DNA of 64,000 bases from contig NZ_JBHUMM010000005.1 of the NCBI RefSeq assembly GCF_042685085.1, positions 129,223 through 193,222 of the forward strand, read 5' to 3'. Shown piece by piece: positions 8,712 through 17,263 of this stretch. The stretch's first letter is position 1; every line of letters starts with the position of its first letter. Under the pieces are notes generated by a model, which saw only the letters and a list, made by a program, of their open reading frames with translations, ran no database searches and was not told the origin of the DNA. The position numbers were made by a program, and so were the translations under genes. This stretch comes from Marinicrinis sediminis. Lineage in GTDB: Bacteria; Bacillota; Bacilli; Paenibacillales; KCTC-33676.

Positions 8712-9272
8712 TTACGGTTCATCCTTTGGAATCATCTCAAAGATCGATCCGTCTTCAAATGTATCGATTAGCTTGCCCAGCCACCTGTAATATTGTACGG
8801 CTTCCTTCATTTTAAGCAGATCCTTTTGCAGATGCGGAATCGCTTCCTCTGGTGTTTCCTCGGCTGCCAAAATGGCCTCCACCTCTCGAATAGACCTTTT
8901 GACCGCGTGCATATTGGTCTCGGCCAGCTTTCTCCATTTCACATTGAAAAAGTCGACAAAGGTCTGGTACCAGTCCCACTCCACTTCATACAGATCCTTG
9001 CGGGTTCCTTTCTCCCACACTTTGTTCACCATTTTCAAATCCATCAAGGTGCGCATGCCGGTGCTCATGCTCGTTTTGCTCATACCCATGATCTTGCCCA
9101 TCTCGTCCAACGTGACCGCATGATCCTTGAAAAACATTTCTCCATATAAATAACCGACTGACAGGGTTACACCATACAGTTCCATATTTTTGCCAACGGT
9201 CTCAATCACTCTGCGGCGTGCTGCTTCCAGCTTGTTCTGCTGTTCTTCTGAAAGTTCAATCGGTTCGTTCAT
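8712..9272 (-). CDS. GbsR/MarR-family regulator, probable osmoprotectant-uptake repressor
   Basis: This 186-residue winged-helix protein resembles the GbsR/OpcR/OpuAR family that controls choline and glycine-betaine uptake genes in Bacillales. The recognition-helix region is in TLDEMGKIMGMSKTSMSTG (about residues 57-75), followed by a wing with the family block KVWEKGTRKDLYEVEWDWYQ. The C-terminal half is helical and probably dimerises. The ATG at 9272 follows GAGGAGG with seven bases between. The gene is divergent from opuAA, and the intergenic region carries tandem palindromes, so it is probably the local repressor of opuA. No ligand can be read. Confidence 0.82.
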   Translation of the reverse strand: MNEPIELSEEQQNKLEAARRRVIETVGKNMELYGVTLSVGYLYGEMFFKDHAVTLDEMGKIMGMSKTSMSTGMRTLMDLKMVNKVWEKGTRKDLYEVEWDWYQTFVDFFNVKWRKLAETNMHAVKRSIREVEAILAAEETPEEAIPHLQKDLLKMKEAVQYYRWLGKLIDTFEDGSIFEMIPKDEP

Positions 9273-9478
9273 GCACACACCTCCTCGTTTTGAGACCCGA
9301 AATGGTCATGGGTTTCCATCTATCGTCTGTCATCATTACCACGCTCCACTTCCCTTGCGCACACCCAGATAAAGCAATTGCAGCCGTATCTCCTACTTAA
9401 TCATACCCATTCTATGCAACTATGCAAAAGATGTAAAGTGTTCGGATTATGAGGAATTTTAAGGAATAGGGAGTATAG

Positions 9479-9525
9479 TGTACGTAATGTATGTACAGTT
9501 TTTACTGTACGTTCTGTATGTACAA
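9479..9525. promoter_or_regulatory. Tandem operator-like repeats upstream of opuA
   Basis: Two 20-bp direct repeats lie 27 bp apart: TGTACGTAATGTATGTACAG (9479-9498) and TGTACGTTCTGTATGTACAA (9506-9525). Each has TGTAC/GTACA inverted ends, and a further inverted repeat (GTACAGT with ACTGTAC) spans the junction. They end about 10 bp before the opuA -35 box and are candidate binding sites for the adjacent GbsR-like protein. Confidence 0.65.
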
Positions 9526-9534
9526 TAAACTCTT

Positions 9535-9563
9535 TTGACCGATCGGGATTCTTTCTCTAAACT
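9535..9563 (+). promoter_or_regulatory. SigA-type promoter of opuA
   Basis: TTGACC (9535-9540) and TAAACT (9558-9563) are separated by 17 bp, about 50 bp before the opuAA start and directly after the tandem repeats. Confidence 0.6.
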
Positions 9564-9611
9564 TGAATCCGTAGCGCAAAGAGCGAATAAACACGGAAAT
9601 GAGGTGACACC

Positions 9612-10808
9612 ATGCCACTTATCGAAGTCGATGGGCTAACAAAGATATTCGGTTCAGAGCCCAAAAAAATCGTCCCTCTCCTGCAGGAAGGCTGGAGCAA
9701 GGAACGCATATTAAAAGAAACCAAGCATACGGTCGGGGTCAACCGGGTTAGCTTTCATATTGAACAAGGTGAGATTTTCGTTATTATGGGCCTGTCGGGC
9801 TCAGGGAAATCCACACTCGTCAGACTATTGAATCGTCTGATCGAGCCAACCAGCGGTAAAGTATCCTTAAATGGCACGGATCTTGTTCAGATGTCGCAAG
9901 AAAAACTGCGCGACGTCCGACGTAAAAAAATGAGCATGGTATTTCAAAAGTTCGCCCTGTTTCCTCATCGAACGGTACTCCAGAATGTAGAGTATGGCCT
10001 TGAGGTACAGGGAATGTCGAAGACAGAGCGTCGCAGCAAGGCGGTCGAATCACTGGAGCTTGTCGGACTGAAGGGTTACGGCGACAGCTATCCGGATCAA
10101 CTGAGCGGCGGCATGCAGCAGCGGGTCGGTCTGGCTCGCGGACTTGCCAATGATCCTGATATCCTGCTGATGGATGAAGCTTTCAGTGCCCTTGATCCAT
10201 TGATTCGCAAGGATATGCAGGACGAGTTGCTTGAACTGCAAGCCAAAATGAAGAAGACGATTATCTTCATTACCCATGATCTGGATGAAGCACTTCGCAT
10301 CGGAGACCGGATTGCCCTAATGAAGGACGGCAGTGTCGTTCAGGTCGGTACACCAGAGGAAATCATGATGAATCCGGCCAACGAATACGTTGAGCGCTTC
10401 GTGGAAGACGTGGACGTATCCAAAGTATTTACAGCAGCCCACGTCATGCAGCGCGCAGAAACCATCACCTTGGACAAGGGTCCTCGTGTGGCACTGCAGC
10501 TCATGAAGGATGAAGGGATTTCCAATCTGTATGTCGTGGATCGCAGCAAAACGCTGCTCGGTGCGGTGACAGCCGAAGACGCGGCCGCAGCAGTGAAGGA
10601 AGGCAAGAAGCTGGCGGATATTTTAATTCAGGATATTCCGACCGCTGCCCCTGATACGCTGCTGTATGAACTGTTCGACACGGTCAGTTCAACCCGCATT
10701 CCACTCGCGGTAGTAGGAGATCAGAACCGGCTGAAGGGACTTGTCGTACGTGGCGCTGTACTGGCTGCACTCTCCGGACAAAGTACGGAAGGAAGTGAAA
10801 CGACATGA
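9612..10808 (+). CDS. opuAA: Glycine/proline betaine ABC transporter, ATP-binding subunit with CBS domains
   Basis: This 398-residue ATPase energises osmoprotectant import. It has Walker A GLSGSGKST near residue 60, the signature LSGGMQQRVG near residue 165, Walker B ILLMDEAFSALD near residue 187, and the switch histidine in FITHDLDEA. An N-terminal extension of about 50 residues before Walker A is typical of the OpuA/ProV type. Residues 280-395 form two CBS repeats, which in OpuA-type transporters sense ionic strength. The start follows GAGGTG. It overlaps opuAB by four bases (ATGA), indicating translational coupling. Confidence 0.93.
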   Translation: MPLIEVDGLTKIFGSEPKKIVPLLQEGWSKERILKETKHTVGVNRVSFHIEQGEIFVIMGLSGSGKSTLVRLLNRLIEPTSGKVSLNGTDLVQMSQEKLRDVRRKKMSMVFQKFALFPHRTVLQNVEYGLEVQGMSKTERRSKAVESLELVGLKGYGDSYPDQLSGGMQQRVGLARGLANDPDILLMDEAFSALDPLIRKDMQDELLELQAKMKKTIIFITHDLDEALRIGDRIALMKDGSVVQVGTPEEIMMNPANEYVERFVEDVDVSKVFTAAHVMQRAETITLDKGPRVALQLMKDEGISNLYVVDRSKTLLGAVTAEDAAAAVKEGKKLADILIQDIPTAAPDTLLYELFDTVSSTRIPLAVVGDQNRLKGLVVRGAVLAALSGQSTEGSETT

Positions 10809-11650
10809 ACCCGTTATCCAGCACAGGGCTGCCCAAGATCCCGTTAGGGGACTGGGTCGTATCTACCGAAGAATGGATGAGAGATAATCTTGGTTTTTTG
10901 TTTGATGCGATTGGCAATACCATCAATTTCACGGTAGACAGACTGGAATGGCTGCTTGAACTGCCCCATCCGATCATCACCATTCTGGTGATCAGTTTAC
11001 TGGCCTATTTCATGGGTGGTTTGAAGCTAGGCCTCTTCTCTCTCATCGGCTTGCTGTTTATTGACAATCTCGGTTACTGGGATCATACGATGAAGACACT
11101 GGCTCTCGTATTTACCGCCGCACTCTTGTCGATTGTGGTCGGTGTACCCATCGGGATCTTGTCAGCGAAATCGAAAAATATTTACCGCGTCGTACAACCG
11201 ATTCTTGATTTTATGCAGACCATGCCTGCATTTGTGTATTTGCTCCCGGCCGTTACTTTCTTTGGCCTCGGGGTCGTACCCGGCGTAATTGCCTCGATTA
11301 TCTTCGCGATTCCGCCTACGATTCGCCTGACTTATCTGGGCATTGAACAGGTTCCGAAGGATCTGGTGGAAGCCGCTGATGCATTTGGTTCCACCTCTAC
11401 ACAAAAGCTGTTCAAGTTGCAGTTGCCACTGGCTATTCCGACCATTATGGCTGGAATCAACCAGACGATCATGCTGTCCCTTTCCATGGTGGTTATCGCC
11501 TCTATGATTGGTGCACAGGGACTGGGAACTGCTGTCTATGCGGCCGTTACCCAGACGAAGACTGGCGTTGGTTTTGAGGCAGGGATCGCGGTCGTCATTC
11601 TGGCAATTATTCTGGATCGACTGACACAAAGCATGGTCAATAAAAAATAA
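10805..11650 (+). CDS. opuAB: Glycine/proline betaine ABC transporter, permease subunit
   Basis: This 281-residue permease has about six or seven membrane helices and the coupling (EAA-type) loop VEAADAFGSTSTQKLFKLQLPLA near residues 189-211, which contacts the ATPase. The length matches B. subtilis OpuAB. A hydrophilic N-terminal arm of about 55 residues precedes the first helix, as in ProW/OpuAB. It shares an ATGA overlap with opuAA and is followed by the binding protein, so the three genes make one operon. Confidence 0.93.
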   Translation: MNPLSSTGLPKIPLGDWVVSTEEWMRDNLGFLFDAIGNTINFTVDRLEWLLELPHPIITILVISLLAYFMGGLKLGLFSLIGLLFIDNLGYWDHTMKTLALVFTAALLSIVVGVPIGILSAKSKNIYRVVQPILDFMQTMPAFVYLLPAVTFFGLGVVPGVIASIIFAIPPTIRLTYLGIEQVPKDLVEAADAFGSTSTQKLFKLQLPLAIPTIMAGINQTIMLSLSMVVIASMIGAQGLGTAVYAAVTQTKTGVGFEAGIAVVILAIILDRLTQSMVNKK

Positions 11651-11677
11651 ATGAAATTTTTTGGAGGGTCTTTGAAC

Positions 11678-12607
11678 ATGAGGAATTTTTTTGGAAAGTC
11701 ATTCTTGCTTTTTACCGTACTTGCACTTGTGCTAGCCGCTTGCGGTGGGAACAATGAGGAAAACAATGCAAACAACAACAGTGGCAACAACGCAGCCGCA
11801 GGTGAAGCGTCTGATGCAGGCAAAACCATCAAGCTTGCTTATGTGGCCTGGGATTCTGAAATTGCCAGCACCCATGTTGTGAAGGAAGTACTGGAATCCA
11901 AACTGGATATGGAAGTTGAAATGATGCAAGTAGACGCTGGTCCTATGTATGCAGGTGTTGCAGACGGCAGCGCGCATGCGATGGTAGCAGCATGGCTGCC
12001 TACGACACATGGTCACTACGTGGAACAGTACCAGGATGGACTGGAAGACTTGGGACCCAACCTGGAAGGAACGAAAATTGGTCTGGTCGTACCAGCCTAC
12101 ATGGACATTACGTCTATCGAAGACTTGAATAATGCAGACGTGGCTGATTCCCTTGAATCCACCATTACCGGAATCGAGCCGGGCGCTGGAATCATGACCG
12201 GAACAGAGAAAGTCATTGAAGACTATAGCCTCGAAGGCTGGAATCTGCTGCCAAGTTCTTCTGCAGCAATGGCAAAAGCGTTGGAAAGTGCCTACAACAA
12301 TGAAGAGCCGATCGTCGTAACGGGCTGGACGCCGCACTGGAAGTTTGCGAAGTTTGATCTGAAATACCTGGAAGATCCAAAAGGGAACTATGGTGGTGCT
12401 GAACAAATCAACACCCTCGTTCATAAAGGTCTGAAAGATGACATGCCTCAAGCTTATCAAGTGCTGGATCAGTTCAACTGGACACCAGCCGATATGGAAG
12501 CGGTCATGGTCGATATTTATGAAGGAAAGTCCCCTGAAGAAGCGGCTGCCAAGTGGGTAGCTGACAATGAAGACAAAGTCAACGAATGGCTCAAAGGAAT
12601 CGAATAA
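11678..12607 (+). CDS. opuAC: Glycine/proline betaine-binding lipoprotein
   Basis: This is the extracellular substrate-binding component, anchored as a lipoprotein. The signal peptide ends in the lipobox LAAC, followed by a low-complexity Asn-rich linker. The mature part is an OpuAC-type domain with tryptophans placed as in betaine-binding aromatic cages (AYVAWDSE, AAWLPTTHG, VTGWTPHWKF). I chose the ATG at 11678 because GGAGGG lies nine bases upstream; an in-frame ATG at 11651 touches the opuAB stop and lacks a site. A terminator follows. Confidence 0.93.
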   Translation: MRNFFGKSFLLFTVLALVLAACGGNNEENNANNNSGNNAAAGEASDAGKTIKLAYVAWDSEIASTHVVKEVLESKLDMEVEMMQVDAGPMYAGVADGSAHAMVAAWLPTTHGHYVEQYQDGLEDLGPNLEGTKIGLVVPAYMDITSIEDLNNADVADSLESTITGIEPGAGIMTGTEKVIEDYSLEGWNLLPSSSAAMAKALESAYNNEEPIVVTGWTPHWKFAKFDLKYLEDPKGNYGGAEQINTLVHKGLKDDMPQAYQVLDQFNWTPADMEAVMVDIYEGKSPEEAAAKWVADNEDKVNEWLKGIE

Positions 12608-12623
12608 ACAGACTAGTGAAAAA

Positions 12624-12661
12624 CAAAGCGCACTGCGGTCCGATGACTGCAGTGCGCTTTG
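12624..12661 (+). terminator. Terminator of the opuA operon
   Basis: A perfect 13-bp inverted repeat (CAAAGCGCACTGC with GCAGTGCGCTTTG) surrounds a 12-nt loop, 17 bp after the opuAC stop. The T run inside and after the right arm is short. Confidence 0.75.
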
Positions 12662-12698
12662 CTCATAAAGACCTAGACTGACTCGAATAGGGTGTGAG

Positions 12699-13067
12699 CT
12701 AGGATTGATCCTTGAGACGGTTTGCCATATTGTAATTGGATTCAAAAGTAACGCTTGTGTACAGCAAATCTTTTTTCAACGCGAATTCAAATTGAATTTC
12801 GCCATGTGTCCAATGTTTGTAAGCCAACGATTCAACTGCCATTTCACGAAAAGCGTTAATCTGTTTGGCTGTAAGTCCTTTTTCGGTACCTTCCCACTTG
12901 CCATTGACAGATTCAATGGGATCATGTTTTACCCCGAATTTCCCCACAATATTATTTCGGATATGTATAAATATAAGTCCTGAAGACAGGTGGAGAAGCT
13001 CTTGACTGATTTCCCAGAATACACATTCGATCTGTTTCGCCAGCGAGATGTTAGCAGTATCCTTCAC
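12699..13067 (-). CDS. Conserved hypothetical protein
   Basis: This 122-residue soluble protein starts at a GTG seven bases after GAGGGGG. It has no signal peptide, membrane helix or recognisable motif. The second half alternates beta-like strands (IQFEFALKKDLLYTSVTFES). Base composition is somewhat more AT-rich than in opuA. It stands alone between the convergent opuA operon and a VOC gene on the same strand. I do not recognise the family. Confidence 0.6.
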   Translation of the reverse strand: MKDTANISLAKQIECVFWEISQELLHLSSGLIFIHIRNNIVGKFGVKHDPIESVNGKWEGTEKGLTAKQINAFREMAVESLAYKHWTHGEIQFEFALKKDLLYTSVTFESNYNMANRLKDQS

Positions 13068-13197
13068 GAAGTCGCCCCCTCTCTTAACACAGCATTCAGT
13101 CCCTCACCCTCCATAATCTAACAGTACTAGGTCATGTGACTCATTATACGACGTTCGTACCCTTTTTTCAACAATAATTAACAATATTGTTCAATGT

Positions 13198-13572
13198 TTA
13201 TTTCTCCTGCATATTTAGTTCAATCACATTATGATCTGGATCAAGAATAAAAATTTGCGGGAATCCTGCTCTGCTCGACGGATTGGCCTTAAAGGGAATA
13301 CCCTTCTGTTCGAGCCACCTTAACGTCTCCTCGTAATCCGCTACCTCAAAAGCGACATGCCCATCACGTGTATCGATGCCTCCCTCACGCCAGGTCTGAC
13401 CTTCATGCACGATCAAGTGAAGCTGCTGCTGACCCACTGCCAGCCAGGCCCCTTCAAAGTCAAAATCAGGACGGGGAAGCTCCTCCATTTGCAGAATCTC
13501 CTTGTAAAATGCGGTAGAACGTTCGATATTCGTGACGAGTAAACTCACATGATGAATGCTTTTAATCTTCAT
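13198..13572 (-). CDS. VOC-superfamily (glyoxalase/dioxygenase fold) protein
   Basis: The product has about 124 residues with the paired beta-alpha-beta-beta-beta repeats of the vicinal-oxygen-chelate fold. Candidate metal ligands are the histidine in IHHVSLLV, the histidine in LHLIVHE, GHVAFEV in the second half and the terminal glutamate in HNVIELNM. The ATG at 13572 follows AAAGGA with eight bases between. Members act as glyoxalases, extradiol dioxygenases or resistance proteins; the substrate cannot be told. It is divergent from the chemoreceptor gene. Confidence 0.8.
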   Translation of the reverse strand: MKIKSIHHVSLLVTNIERSTAFYKEILQMEELPRPDFDFEGAWLAVGQQQLHLIVHEGQTWREGGIDTRDGHVAFEVADYEETLRWLEQKGIPFKANPSSRAGFPQIFILDPDHNVIELNMQEK

Positions 13573-13603
13573 CTTTATCATCCTTTCGACATGGTTTATC
13601 AAT

Positions 13604-13615
13604 TAAAGCGCTTTA
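13604..13615. promoter_or_regulatory. cre-like palindrome in the chemoreceptor promoter region
   Basis: The perfect 12-bp palindrome TAAAGCGCTTTA abuts the candidate -35 box at 13616. Its core AAAGCGCTTT is that of many CcpA (cre) sites, but the outer TG/CA bases are absent. Confidence 0.35.
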
Positions 13616-13644
13616 TAGACCAATATTGTCAACAGTGATATAAT
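13616..13644 (+). promoter_or_regulatory. Extended -10 promoter of the chemoreceptor gene
   Basis: TATAAT (13639-13644) is preceded by TGA, an extended -10. TAGACC (13616-13621) lies at 17-bp spacing. It is about 50 bp before the start codon. Confidence 0.6.
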
Positions 13645-13696
13645 CATGAATAAGATATGACATTTTCGAATACATAATAGTAAGGAGTATGGGCCT

Positions 13697-14956
13697 ATGG
13701 AATGGATGAACAGATTTTCCTTCAAACACAAGCTGTTAATCGGGACGTACAGCATCGTTGGTCTTTTCTCAATCATGATGTTGATTTTCATTTTGGCAAC
13801 GAGCTCTAGTCCGCTTTTCGGCGTCATTCTCATCGTCGTATTGTTGGGAGCCATTTATCCCCTCGTCAATATGCTGGAGAGTATGCTGACCGACCCGATT
13901 CGGGAAATGTCCCGAATTGCGCTAAGTATTTCCAAGGGCGACTTCACGCAGCGTGTTTCAACCAACTCGCAGGATACGCTCGGAGAGCTTGCAGAATCCT
14001 TTAACAAAATGATCGACAAGCTCAAGGACATTTTAAATGAAACGACGAATTTATCCAAGCACGTTTCTGATTCAAGCCGAGACATTTTTCATAAAAATAC
14101 CGGAATGAAGGATGTCATTGGCCAGGTAACCAGTGCAACGGACGAGCTGGCTACCGGAGCGAGTGAAATATCGGAGGATGTCACGAATATTTCCGTCGCC
14201 ATCAAGGATATCGAGATCAAGGTAACCGGGTATGCGACCTCTACAAAAGATATGAATACCCATTCCGAGCAGATGATGCAGCTCGTCGAGAAAGGACGAG
14301 GAGCCGTTGAAACACAGAGTGAAGGCGTGAAGCGAAATGTATCCGCTTCCTCCAATGTTTCGAAAGCCATCTCCGAGCTGGCGACACAAGCAAAAGGCAT
14401 CACCAAAATTACGCACACCATCTCAGAAATTGCAGAACAGACCAACCTGTTGTCCCTGAATGCTTCCATTGAAGCCGCACGCGCAGGGGAGCACGGCAAG
14501 GGATTTGCCGTCGTAGCTCAGGAAGTACGGAATCTGGCAGAGGAATCCACGTCCTCTACAAGAGAAGTATTCAACCTGGTAAAAAGCATTGAAGCGGGCA
14601 TCAAGCAGGCGATTGAAAATATCAGTATCAATGAGGAAGTCGTGCATGAGCAAACCCGCTTAATCCAGGAAACAGAAAAGGTATTCGCGGATATCGTACA
14701 TAGTGTTAAATTCATTTCCGACCAGATTTATAGTTTCTCCAAAGAAAGCGATACCATGTTGGAAAGTGCCAAGCGCATCTCGGCATCTATGGAAAACATT
14801 TCTGCCATTACACAGGAATCTGCTGCTGGTACGGAAGAGGTTTCTGCTTCCATGAAAGAGCAGATCGCAGCGGTAGAGGCGATGGTACAACAGTCCGAAC
14901 AGATGACGACGATGGTGTCCAAACTGCAACGTACCATTGACATTTTCAAGTTCTAA
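13697..14956 (+). CDS. Methyl-accepting chemotaxis protein without extracytoplasmic sensor
   Basis: The 419-residue receptor has two adjacent membrane helices (about residues 12-33 and 38-57) joined by only a few residues, so there is no extracellular ligand domain. A HAMP domain follows (about 58-112), then a long coiled-coil signalling domain with the CheA/CheW hairpin tip around EIAEQTNLLSLNASIEAARA and GKGFAVVAQEVRNLAEES (about residues 245-285). It probably senses membrane or intracellular conditions, or works with a partner. The start follows TAAGGAG. It is a single gene ending at a strong terminator. Confidence 0.92.
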   Translation: MEWMNRFSFKHKLLIGTYSIVGLFSIMMLIFILATSSSPLFGVILIVVLLGAIYPLVNMLESMLTDPIREMSRIALSISKGDFTQRVSTNSQDTLGELAESFNKMIDKLKDILNETTNLSKHVSDSSRDIFHKNTGMKDVIGQVTSATDELATGASEISEDVTNISVAIKDIEIKVTGYATSTKDMNTHSEQMMQLVEKGRGAVETQSEGVKRNVSASSNVSKAISELATQAKGITKITHTISEIAEQTNLLSLNASIEAARAGEHGKGFAVVAQEVRNLAEESTSSTREVFNLVKSIEAGIKQAIENISINEEVVHEQTRLIQETEKVFADIVHSVKFISDQIYSFSKESDTMLESAKRISASMENISAITQESAAGTEEVSASMKEQIAAVEAMVQQSEQMTTMVSKLQRTIDIFKF

Positions 14957-14986
14957 ATCCAAACAGGACTAACGACCCATATAAAA

Positions 14987-15032
14987 AACAGCCCCTCTCA
15001 CATCGGCACTCGCTGACCAGAGAGGGGCTGTT
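14987..15032. terminator. Bidirectional terminator
   Basis: The 12-bp arms AACAGCCCCTCT (14987-14998) and AGAGGGGCTGTT (15021-15032) lie between convergent genes. An A-rich stretch to the left supplies the T run for the minus strand. Confidence 0.85.
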
Positions 15033-15040
15033 CTATATGC

Positions 15041-16096
15041 TTATTCCCTTTTCACGGTTGGCGGATAGGCCACCTCGTAATGGCCCAGTCTCGTACGAAG
15101 AACAAATCCCTCTCTTTCCAGGTAGTGACCGCCTTGTACATTCGGGACCTCAGGTGCCCATGTTTTGACTTCAGGGTTCACCGTATAGTAGTTGAAATAA
15201 TCCGATAGATAGGACGCATGTCTCACTACGTCATAATAGGGAGCACTGGAGCTGTAATGCATGGGACTCACCCCGTACCCGTCCAGTGAAAATATCGCGG
15301 CAGCCACTTCATGGATTTGAAAAAAGGCATCGAGATCACTTTCCTCGTACACCTGGTAGTCCATCATACTGACCGACAGCAACTTTGTCCCTGTTGCCTG
15401 CCGGTAGTGGGTCACCTGTTGCAATTTATTGAGCCAGCCCTCTGCAATCAGTGGATGTGCAGCGTTCCCTTTCATACCGGATGGCTGAATAAAGTTCTCC
15501 AGTAAATAATAATCTGCCGAGCCTAATTCCGAAGGCAAGCCTCTGGGATTGTACCTGTCATGCCGATCCGAGCTGAACACGTCTGACGGATGCCAGGCGT
15601 TGACACAAACCGGAAGTCCCAGGTGATGGACATATTTGACGACTCGATTCAGCCTTTCGCGCGGCACTTCAAAATCATATCCGGCATCATCCAGAAAAAT
15701 ACCTGAAACGCCAAGTTGTCGCCATTTCCTGATTTTCTGCTTCATCTCCCGCAATGAAAAATCATGCGTGCTGACTCCGATATCCACATAGCCGAATAGT
15801 TGTGTTTGCGGGGAGATGTCTCGTACGTTCTTCAGGATCTCTTTACTGGACAAATGGTGTTCGTGCGACGCTTCCTCCAGTCCCGCTCCCCAAACCACGT
15901 AGTCATACATGGCAAATTGTCGGGCTGCCAGCTCATTGTCCCAGCTTCCATTAATCCCTTTTGGCGTCCCGTAATAAATGAGCAGCTTCGCGCCTCTTTC
16001 TTGTGCATCTGCATCCTGGACCGTTGCATGTTTAAACAAGCCGGCAAAGATTAACGTGATCATAATGAACACCATTCCCATCTTTGAAAATCTCAT
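15041..16096 (-). CDS. Exported TIM-barrel glycosidase-like protein (GH114/PelA-hydrolase-like)
   Basis: The product has about 351 residues with an N-terminal signal or anchor helix (residues 6-22). The following domain resembles GH114-type and PelA hydrolase-type barrels: a first strand LLIYYGTP, QLFGYVDIG, and the acidic strand end GIFLDDAGYDF, a likely catalytic aspartate site, then a helix and PVCVNAWHP. The ATG at 16096 has GAGGAGG upstream; a frame extension to 16363 would overlap the divergent gene and lacks family features. It lies next to a Pel operon whose PelA-type protein seems to lack the hydrolase domain, so a role in cutting Pel or a related galactosaminoglycan is possible. Confidence 0.65.
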   Translation of the reverse strand: MRFSKMGMVFIMITLIFAGLFKHATVQDADAQERGAKLLIYYGTPKGINGSWDNELAARQFAMYDYVVWGAGLEEASHEHHLSSKEILKNVRDISPQTQLFGYVDIGVSTHDFSLREMKQKIRKWRQLGVSGIFLDDAGYDFEVPRERLNRVVKYVHHLGLPVCVNAWHPSDVFSSDRHDRYNPRGLPSELGSADYYLLENFIQPSGMKGNAAHPLIAEGWLNKLQQVTHYRQATGTKLLSVSMMDYQVYEESDLDAFFQIHEVAAAIFSLDGYGVSPMHYSSSAPYYDVVRHASYLSDYFNYYTVNPEVKTWAPEVPNVQGGHYLEREGFVLRTRLGHYEVAYPPTVKRE

Positions 16097-16249
16097 CGCT
16101 TCCACTCCTCCTCGTATCGATGCGAACAGGGCGGAGGTTTGCCTAGTATTTTCCTTTATCGTTTGCCCATTTTGTGCTATTTTAAAGTTCATAAACTCGT
16201 CGTTTATGAGCGGGTCCCGTATCGCATTCATGATCAGGAGGAGAAACAC

Positions 16250-17263
16250 GTGAACCGAACTCATTTCATGTCGATGGCTTCCATCGTGCTGTTGTCCCTG
16301 TTTCTTGTACTGCTTCCACATCCACAGCCGACATTCAGCCAGGCGGAACAACCGCCTATTCATATTGCCATGAAATCAAACGATCCTGCTTCCTCCATTC
16401 AACTGTTGCTCATGGAAGAAAAGCAGACCATCCGTTGGACGAAGAAAGCGGGAATGCTTCCGCCCCTCCTCTATGAAGATTATTTCGTATTTATTCCCTA
16501 TGCCGATCGGCTCAGCGCGTATTCCATGCAAGGTACCCTGCTCTGGTCCTATCCCGTCCCGGCTCTGTCAGACTGGAAATCCCTCTCGCTCGATGAGCAT
16601 GGCTTGACCGGTCTGCTATATCATCGTGAGAAGCAGGCCGTCCTTACGTTACAATGGGATTTGCAAGGCAATTTGCTGAAACAAGTGAACGCCCCTGTCC
16701 CGGAATCAAATCAGCAGCCCGCCATATTCTCACCTGTCTCACCTGATGCCCATACGGCCTCCGCCACGATCAGAGACGGGAAGGGCTCCCCGATTCTGCA
16801 AGTACAAGTGCCACAAGCGACCCCGTATCGCTATTTCACACAAACTTCATCAAGCGGAAACGTGTTGCTTCATTTCCCGCAAGACGCGATCTATTTGATT
16901 TCAAGAGATTCAGGGCAGACGGACACGGTTTACGTGAATGGTTTACAGGCTTCCCTGCCCCAGCAAGTCAAAATCTTGGAGCAACGAGCCTATTTGCCGG
17001 TTCGCAGCATATTTGAACTCGTTCACACTACCTTTGAATGGCAGCACCAGCAAAAAAAGCTTCAGTTTCAGTCTGCCTATCATCAGTCGATCAGTTGGAC
17101 CATCTCTGAGCCGTATTTTGTAACCGGACAGCACATTTACTCAGACTGGGATTCACCTCAGCTGATCGATCATGCCATCTTCGTACCTGTCCGCACCCTT
17201 TTGTATTTTCTAGACAAGGAAGTTTTCTATGAGGCGACGACCAAAGCCATCTACATTTATTGA
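16250..17263 (+). CDS. Exported protein with C-terminal stalk (copper amine oxidase N-like) domain
   Basis: This 337-residue protein starts at a GTG after GGAGGAG and carries a signal peptide (hydrophobic residues 8-24). The middle part resembles a small beta-propeller or PQQ-like region (YSMQGTLLWSYPVP, LQWDLQGNLLKQ). The C-terminal 110 residues contain the repeated AYLPVRSIFEL and AIFVPVRTLLYFL motifs of the stalk domain common in Paenibacillus surface proteins. It is probably secreted or cell-wall associated. The stop codon overlaps that of the convergent DUF4832 gene. Function is unknown. Confidence 0.7.
   Translation: MNRTHFMSMASIVLLSLFLVLLPHPQPTFSQAEQPPIHIAMKSNDPASSIQLLLMEEKQTIRWTKKAGMLPPLLYEDYFVFIPYADRLSAYSMQGTLLWSYPVPALSDWKSLSLDEHGLTGLLYHREKQAVLTLQWDLQGNLLKQVNAPVPESNQQPAIFSPVSPDAHTASATIRDGKGSPILQVQVPQATPYRYFTQTSSSGNVLLHFPQDAIYLISRDSGQTDTVYVNGLQASLPQQVKILEQRAYLPVRSIFELVHTTFEWQHQQKKLQFQSAYHQSISWTISEPYFVTGQHIYSDWDSPQLIDHAIFVPVRTLLYFLDKEVFYEATTKAIYIY

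Noticed and set aside
11732..12745. 337-codon open frame antisense to opuAC
   Set aside because: It lies fully opposite a well-supported binding protein, has no ribosome site or domain, and its Cys/Phe/His-rich composition is that of an antisense shadow.
16097..16363. 89-residue N-terminal extension of the glycosidase-like protein
   Set aside because: It overlaps the signal-peptide region of the divergent gene, and the internal ATG at 16096 has a clear ribosome site followed by a signal helix.
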